Assembly: GCA_903925515.1 (NCBI GenBank)
Contig: CAIYFP010000106.1
Coordinates: 1 to 17,421, forward strand
Direction: 5' to 3'
Source of the DNA: an uncultured Verrucomicrobiota bacterium
GTDB lineage: Bacteria; Verrucomicrobiota; Verrucomicrobiia; Limisphaerales; UBA9464
Length of the DNA: 17,421 nucleotides
The first letter of the stretch is position 1. Each line of letters begins with the position of its first letter. The notes beneath the pieces were generated by a model, which worked only from the letters and a program-made list of their open reading frames with translations, searched no databases and had not been told where the DNA came from. Made by a program: the position numbers and the translations under genes. This document shows, piece by piece, positions 14,761 to 17,421 of the stretch.

Positions 14761-14964
14761 CTAGTGCGAGGAAAGAGTCTGGGGGAGTCGGAGCTTCTCG
14801 ATACGTTCGATGTGGACGACGCGGCCATCGTGGACGGTGACATGGATGGAGCCGAAGCGAAGGGATCGGGCTTGGGCTCGGACGACCTCGATCCAGTCGA
14901 TCTCGGGCTGGCCGGGCGCGGCCTGCGACGGCTGCCTCCATGGTGTCTCCGTGTGTTCGCTCAT
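14761..14964 (-). CDS. YezD/DUF2292 small protein
   Basis: A 67-residue protein matching the YezD/DUF2292 family: after a variable N-terminus it reads 'VVRAQARSLRFGSIHVTVHDGRVVHIERIEKLRL' (about 27-60). It keeps the family core LR(F/Y)GS(I/V).(V/I).VHDG.(V/I)V.IE..EK. Biochemical function is unknown. From memory, these proteins often sit beside sulfate, sulfonate or cysteine-related transport genes, which may hint that the porin and binding protein downstream serve sulfate or an organosulfur compound rather than phosphate. It is the first gene of the - strand series, next to the AT-rich intergenic region that probably holds the promoter. The ATG at 14964 is chosen over a TTG at 14979 that adds five residues outside the conserved part. 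Confidence 0.85.
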   Translation of the reverse strand: MSEHTETPWRQPSQAAPGQPEIDWIEVVRAQARSLRFGSIHVTVHDGRVVHIERIEKLRLPQTLSSH

Positions 14965-14970
14965 TGCTGA

Positions 14971-15009
14971 CAAAGACAATCAAAGATAATCACGACAATG
15001 TCAATCGAG
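14971..15009 (-). promoter_or_regulatory. Candidate yezD promoter/operator with 10-bp phased repeats
   Basis: Three adjacent 10-bp units, CAAAGACAAT, CAAAGATAAT and CACGACAATG (14971-15000), are followed by TCAATCGAG (15001-15009), which recurs at 15121-15129. On the - strand a perfect TTGACA lies at 15004-14999, about 35 nt from the yezD ATG, but the hexamer at the correct -10 distance is poor. Helically phased repeats over a -35 box would suit a regulator binding one face of the DNA. The promoter assignment is tentative. Confidence 0.4.
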
Positions 15010-15073
15010 AAAAATAAAACATGAGTGATCGCGTACAATATTTTGAAAATAAGGCCATTTAATTCGATTTTTC

Positions 15074-15122
15074 CCATGGATATCTGCCATGGCACCCGTG
15101 GAGAATTAAACACAATTAATTC
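15074..15122. promoter_or_regulatory. Paired palindromes in the AT-rich intergenic DNA
   Basis: CCATGG occurs at 15074-15079 and 15087-15092; the second sits inside a perfect 10-bp palindrome TGCCATGGCA (15085-15094). Downstream, GAATTAA (15103-15109) and TTAATTC (15116-15122) form a 7-bp inverted repeat with a 6-nt spacer. Both have the size and symmetry of sites for dimeric repressors. Function is not shown by the sequence. Confidence 0.4.
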
Positions 15123-15322
15123 AATCGAGTATTGGCGCGCCTTGGAGAGTGGCCGACGGACACGCGAGGGTGGCCGGGGGCGTCCGCGGCTCGGCAAGGA
15201 GTGGGCGGGGAGCGCGGATCGCGCGCCGGGCCGCCCCGGGCGCGGGCGAGCCTTGCGCGCGGGCAGGGCGACGGGTGCGGTATCGGCCCCCCGCCGTTTC
15301 CTGCAACCGGCGGGGGCGAAGT

Positions 15323-15356
15323 CTATCCCGCGCCCACGCCTATCCCGCGCCCACGC
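15323..15356. repeat. Perfect 17-bp tandem repeat upstream of moxR
   Basis: CTATCCCGCGCCCACGC is present twice with no spacer (15323-15339 and 15340-15356), ending 55 bp before the moxR start. It may be a duplicated regulator site or a recent slippage duplication in GC-rich DNA. Confidence 0.85.
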
Positions 15357-15411
15357 GAGGGGGTGATTTCGTCGTGGCGGTTTGGTGCGCGGGGAGACAG
15401 CATGGAGGGGC

Positions 15412-16434
15412 ATGGAGCGCGACGTATCCGTGATGGGTGGCGAAGGCCTTGGCGGCGGGGGTGCGAGCGTGCGTCCGCCGTCGTTCGTGGAGCTGGTGCG
15501 GGGGCGGGTGGCGGAGGTGGTGGTGGGGCAGGACGTGGTGGTGGAGCGGCTGCTGATCGCGTTGTTCACGGGCGGGCACCTGTTGCTGCAAGGGATGCCG
15601 GGACTCGCGAAGACGTTGTTGGTGAACACGGTGGCGAAGGCCATCGACCTCCAGTTCAGCCGGGTGCAGTTCACGATCGACCTGTTGCCGTCGGACATCG
15701 TGGGCTCGGAAATCCTTGATGGGCGGACGGGCGACTTCCGCATACACAAGGGGCCGGTGTTCACGAACCTCTTGCTGGCGGACGAGATCAACCGTGCGGC
15801 GCCGAAGGTGCAGAGCGCGTTGCTGGAGGCGATGCAGGAGCGTCGGGTGACGATCGGGAACCAGACGTTCACGTTGCCCGCGCCGTTCCTTGTGATCGCG
15901 ACGCAGAACCCCATCGAGCAAAGCGGCACGTTCGAGCTGCCGGAGGCGCAGCTGGACCGGTTCATGTTGTGTCATCGGCTGTCGTACCCGGCGGTGGGCG
16001 AGGAGGAGGAGGTGCTGCGGCGGACGTTGAGGCTGGGGTTGCGCGAGGACGGGCGCGGGGCGGTGCCGAGGACGGCGTTCGACTTGCTGTCGCGCGGGCC
16101 GGTGGCGTCGCTGGAGGCGTTGGTGAGGTCGATGGGGGAGGTCCAGAAGGTGCACGTGAGCGAGGTGTTCGTGCGTCATGCGGTGGAGCTGGTGCGGCGG
16201 ACGCGCGAGACGCGCGAAGTCGAGGTGGGAGCGAGTCCGCGTGCCGGGATCGCGTTGGTGCAGGCGGCGCGTGCCCGGGCGTACGTGCACGGGCGAGACT
16301 ACGCGGTGCCGGAGGACTTGTTCGCGCTGGCGGAGGACGTGCTGCTGCATCGAATCCGGCTCCGGTACGAGGCCATGGCGGAGGGTCTCACGGGGGCGGC
16401 GGTCCTGCGGCGGCTGGTGTCGGACGTGGCCTAG
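15412..16434 (+). CDS. MoxR-type AAA+ ATPase
   Basis: A 340-residue AAA+ ATPase of the MoxR group, chaperone-like proteins that work with von Willebrand A-domain partners in assembling or activating enzymes and envelope complexes. Visible motifs are Walker A 'GMPGLAKT' (61-68), Walker B 'LLLADEINR' (120-128), sensor 1 'ATQNP' (163-167) and the 'LPEAQLDRF' segment (176-184) that is near-diagnostic of MoxR. The C-terminal lid contains 'GASPRAGIALVQAARARAYVHGRDYAVPEDL', also typical. The protein ends with two consecutive TAG stops. Starts at 15382 (TTG), 15412 (ATG) and 15433 (ATG) are possible; 15412 has GGAG 4 nt upstream. It lies 14 bp before the DUF58 gene, the classic partner. Expression probably comes from the divergent intergenic region. 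Confidence 0.95.
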   Translation: MERDVSVMGGEGLGGGGASVRPPSFVELVRGRVAEVVVGQDVVVERLLIALFTGGHLLLQGMPGLAKTLLVNTVAKAIDLQFSRVQFTIDLLPSDIVGSEILDGRTGDFRIHKGPVFTNLLLADEINRAAPKVQSALLEAMQERRVTIGNQTFTLPAPFLVIATQNPIEQSGTFELPEAQLDRFMLCHRLSYPAVGEEEEVLRRTLRLGLREDGRGAVPRTAFDLLSRGPVASLEALVRSMGEVQKVHVSEVFVRHAVELVRRTRETREVEVGASPRAGIALVQAARARAYVHGRDYAVPEDLFALAEDVLLHRIRLRYEAMAEGLTGAAVLRRLVSDVA

Positions 16435-16448
16435 TAGAAACGGGGCGA

Positions 16449-17324
16449 ATGAGCGCAAGGCGTCCGACACGCGAGCTGGAGGCGCACGATCCGTTGGACG
16501 AGCGCCAGTTCCAGCTCGCGGTGCGGCGCCTTGCGGACAGCCTCGGGCACGGGACGGATGCGTCGCCGTTCCTTGGCTCGGGGGTGGACTACGTGCAGTC
16601 GCGCCCATACCAGCCGGGGGACCCCGTGAAGTCGATTGACTGGCGAGTGACGGCCCGGAGCGGGCGGGTGCACGTGAAGGAATACCAGGCGCCGAAGCGG
16701 ATGCCGGTGTGGCTGCTGGTGGACACGTCGGCGTCGATGTGCGTGGGGTCGGAAAGGCTGACGAAGTACGCATGGGCGGTGCAGGTGGCGGGAGGGCTGG
16801 CGTTGGCGGCGTTGGCGCGGGTGAGCCCCGTGGGGTTGATGGGATGCGGGGAGCGCGAGCTGGATGCACGGCCGACGTTGTCGCGGACGCGGGTGTACCT
16901 ATGGCTGCATGCATTGAGGCACTTCCGGACAGACGAGCAGACGCGGTTGTCGCTTCGGGTGCGTGAGCTGGCCGGGGTGGCGGGGAACCGGAGCCTTGTG
17001 ATCGTGTTGAGCGACCTGCATGACCCCGGGGCGTTGACCGCGTTGAAATCGTTGGCGCAGGAGCATGACGTGGTGGTGTTGCAATTCTGGGATCCGGCGG
17101 AGGCGGGGCGCACGGGGGGCGGCATCTTTCGGGCGTCGGAGGCGGAGACGGGGGAGGGGTTCGTGAGCCATGGACGGAGTGCATGGTTGGACAGGGAGGC
17201 ATTCGGGCAGGAGTTGAGGCGCGGGGCCGTGGACCACCTGGTGCTGGCGGTGGACGAGCCGTTTGTGGGGAAGCTGAGGGGGTTTCTAGCAAGGCGTGGG
17301 TTGCTGGGAAGGGGGGCACGGTGA
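16449..17324 (+). CDS. DUF58/von Willebrand A-like protein
   Basis: A 291-residue DUF58-family protein, the usual partner of a MoxR ATPase. The DUF58 signature is clear at about 43-80: 'GSGVDYVQSRPYQPGDPVKSIDW' then 'TARSGRVHVKEYQ'. A von Willebrand A-like fold follows, with the metal-site motif D-T-S-A-S at 92-96 ('VWLLVDTSASM') and a later 'LVIVLSDLHD' contributing the usual aspartate. There is no signal peptide or membrane helix, so it is probably cytoplasmic or membrane-associated. The start at 16449 gives the normal family N-terminus; the same frame is open upstream to 15969, but that part only shadows moxR. The gene is 14 bp after moxR and 12 bp before the next start. The precise target of such pairs is unknown in most bacteria. 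Confidence 0.92.
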   Translation: MSARRPTRELEAHDPLDERQFQLAVRRLADSLGHGTDASPFLGSGVDYVQSRPYQPGDPVKSIDWRVTARSGRVHVKEYQAPKRMPVWLLVDTSASMCVGSERLTKYAWAVQVAGGLALAALARVSPVGLMGCGERELDARPTLSRTRVYLWLHALRHFRTDEQTRLSLRVRELAGVAGNRSLVIVLSDLHDPGALTALKSLAQEHDVVVLQFWDPAEAGRTGGGIFRASEAETGEGFVSHGRSAWLDREAFGQELRRGAVDHLVLAVDEPFVGKLRGFLARRGLLGRGAR

Positions 17325-17336
17325 AGGGGGGATGGA

Positions 17337-17421
17337 ATGGATGGCATGGGGACGCGGTCGTGGGCGGCCGCGTGGGCATGGGGGTGCGCCCGGGGACGGG
17401 CGCGGTCCCAGGGCATGGGGA
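17337..17421 (+). CDS. Start of a third gene in the MoxR-DUF58 cluster (partial)
   Basis: The reading frame from an ATG at 17337 remains open to the window edge (28 codons). A GGGGGG tract ends 5 nt before it, and its third codon positions are almost all G or C, better than the alternative frame starting at 17332. The visible N-terminus, 'MGTRSWAAAWAWGCARG' from the second Met, has a short Ala/Trp stretch that could begin a signal or membrane segment. In such clusters the next gene is often a small membrane protein or a BatA-type vWA protein. Identity cannot be determined from this fragment. Confidence 0.4.
   Translation, partial: MDGMGTRSWAAAWAWGCARGRARSQGMG

Larger units (their letters stand above)
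14965..15411. other. 447-bp divergent intergenic region
   Basis: It lies between yezD (-) and moxR (+), so both promoters should be here. The first ~160 bp (14965-15129) are strikingly AT-rich against GC-rich surroundings; the remainder (15130-15411) is very GC-rich and ends in a 17-bp tandem repeat. I see no protein or RNA gene. The hydrophobic frame across the AT-rich part is a by-product of base composition. Confidence 0.7.

Noticed and set aside
15222..15244. GC-rich inverted repeat as a possible terminator or operator
   Set aside because: The arms pair over only 6 bp plus 3 bp across a bulge, in extremely GC-rich sequence where this is expected by chance, with no T-run.
14961..15965. 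A 334-codon - strand frame ending in a hydrophobic stretch in the AT-rich island
   Set aside because: The hydrophobic tail comes from AT-rich DNA read in frame, and the rest overlaps moxR antisense; no start context or family resemblance.
15969..16448. N-terminal extension of the DUF58 gene
   Set aside because: The frame is open but overlaps moxR out of phase and is Gly/Ala/Arg-rich; the start at 16449 gives the family's usual N-terminus.
15340..17379. A 679-codon - strand frame across moxR and the DUF58 gene
   Set aside because: Pro/Arg/His/Thr-rich translation without domains, opposite two genes with diagnostic motifs.
1..17421. tRNA, rRNA, riboswitch, CRISPR array, insertion sequence or attachment site
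   Set aside because: Reading both strands showed no cloverleaf, rRNA-like stretch, spaced repeats or transposase, and no intrinsic terminator with a convincing T-run; weak structured RNAs could still be missed without a covariance search.

Overview
The window is GC-rich diderm bacterial DNA, with strong G/C bias at third codon positions and long antisense open frames caused by that bias. It most likely comes from the Verrucomicrobiota. This is an inference from gene content: a secreted PstS-like protein beside a small secreted protein with a 'YRLRSTD...ARFYAIEVL' tail, an ExbB-ExbD-TonB-ExbD block next to a haemagglutinin-type secretion pair, and mostly absent Shine-Dalgarno sequences. No rRNA, tRNA, CRISPR array, transposase or integrase is visible.

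Left edge (1-715): the 3' part of a + strand gene resembling the C-terminal half of Rpn/PD-(D/E)XK transposase-like proteins. It carries an in-frame 12-bp repeat and runs convergently towards the next block. The 205 bp behind it hold no gene I can support.

Main block (716-14964, all on the - strand, 11 genes). In transcription order: a YezD/DUF2292 small protein, an M14 succinylglutamate desuccinylase/aspartoacylase-like metallo-hydrolase, an OprP/OprO-type porin, a secreted protein of unknown function, a PstS-like periplasmic binding protein, an outer-membrane TpsB/FhaC-type transporter with four apparent POTRA repeats, its TpsA haemagglutinin-type exoprotein, then ExbB, ExbD, TonB and a second ExbD. 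Gaps range from overlapping (TGATG between tpsB and tpsA, ATGA between exbD and tonB) to 178 bp, so the block may be one or a few transcripts. The products fit one cell-envelope machine: a porin and binding protein for an oxyanion (phosphate or sulfate), an exported surface filament with its own transporter, and a dedicated Ton motor. There is no TonB-dependent receptor, ABC permease or ABC ATPase here. That absence and the mixed membership make this the most interesting feature of the window.

Divergent intergenic region (14965-15411, 447 bp): an AT-rich island of about 160 bp beside yezD, with 10-bp phased repeats and inverted repeats. It is followed by very GC-rich DNA that ends in a perfect 17-bp tandem repeat just upstream of the right-hand block.

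Right block (+ strand, 15412 to the edge): a MoxR-type AAA+ ATPase, a DUF58/von Willebrand A-like protein, and the start of a third gene cut by the window end. This is the start of a classic MoxR-DUF58 cluster.
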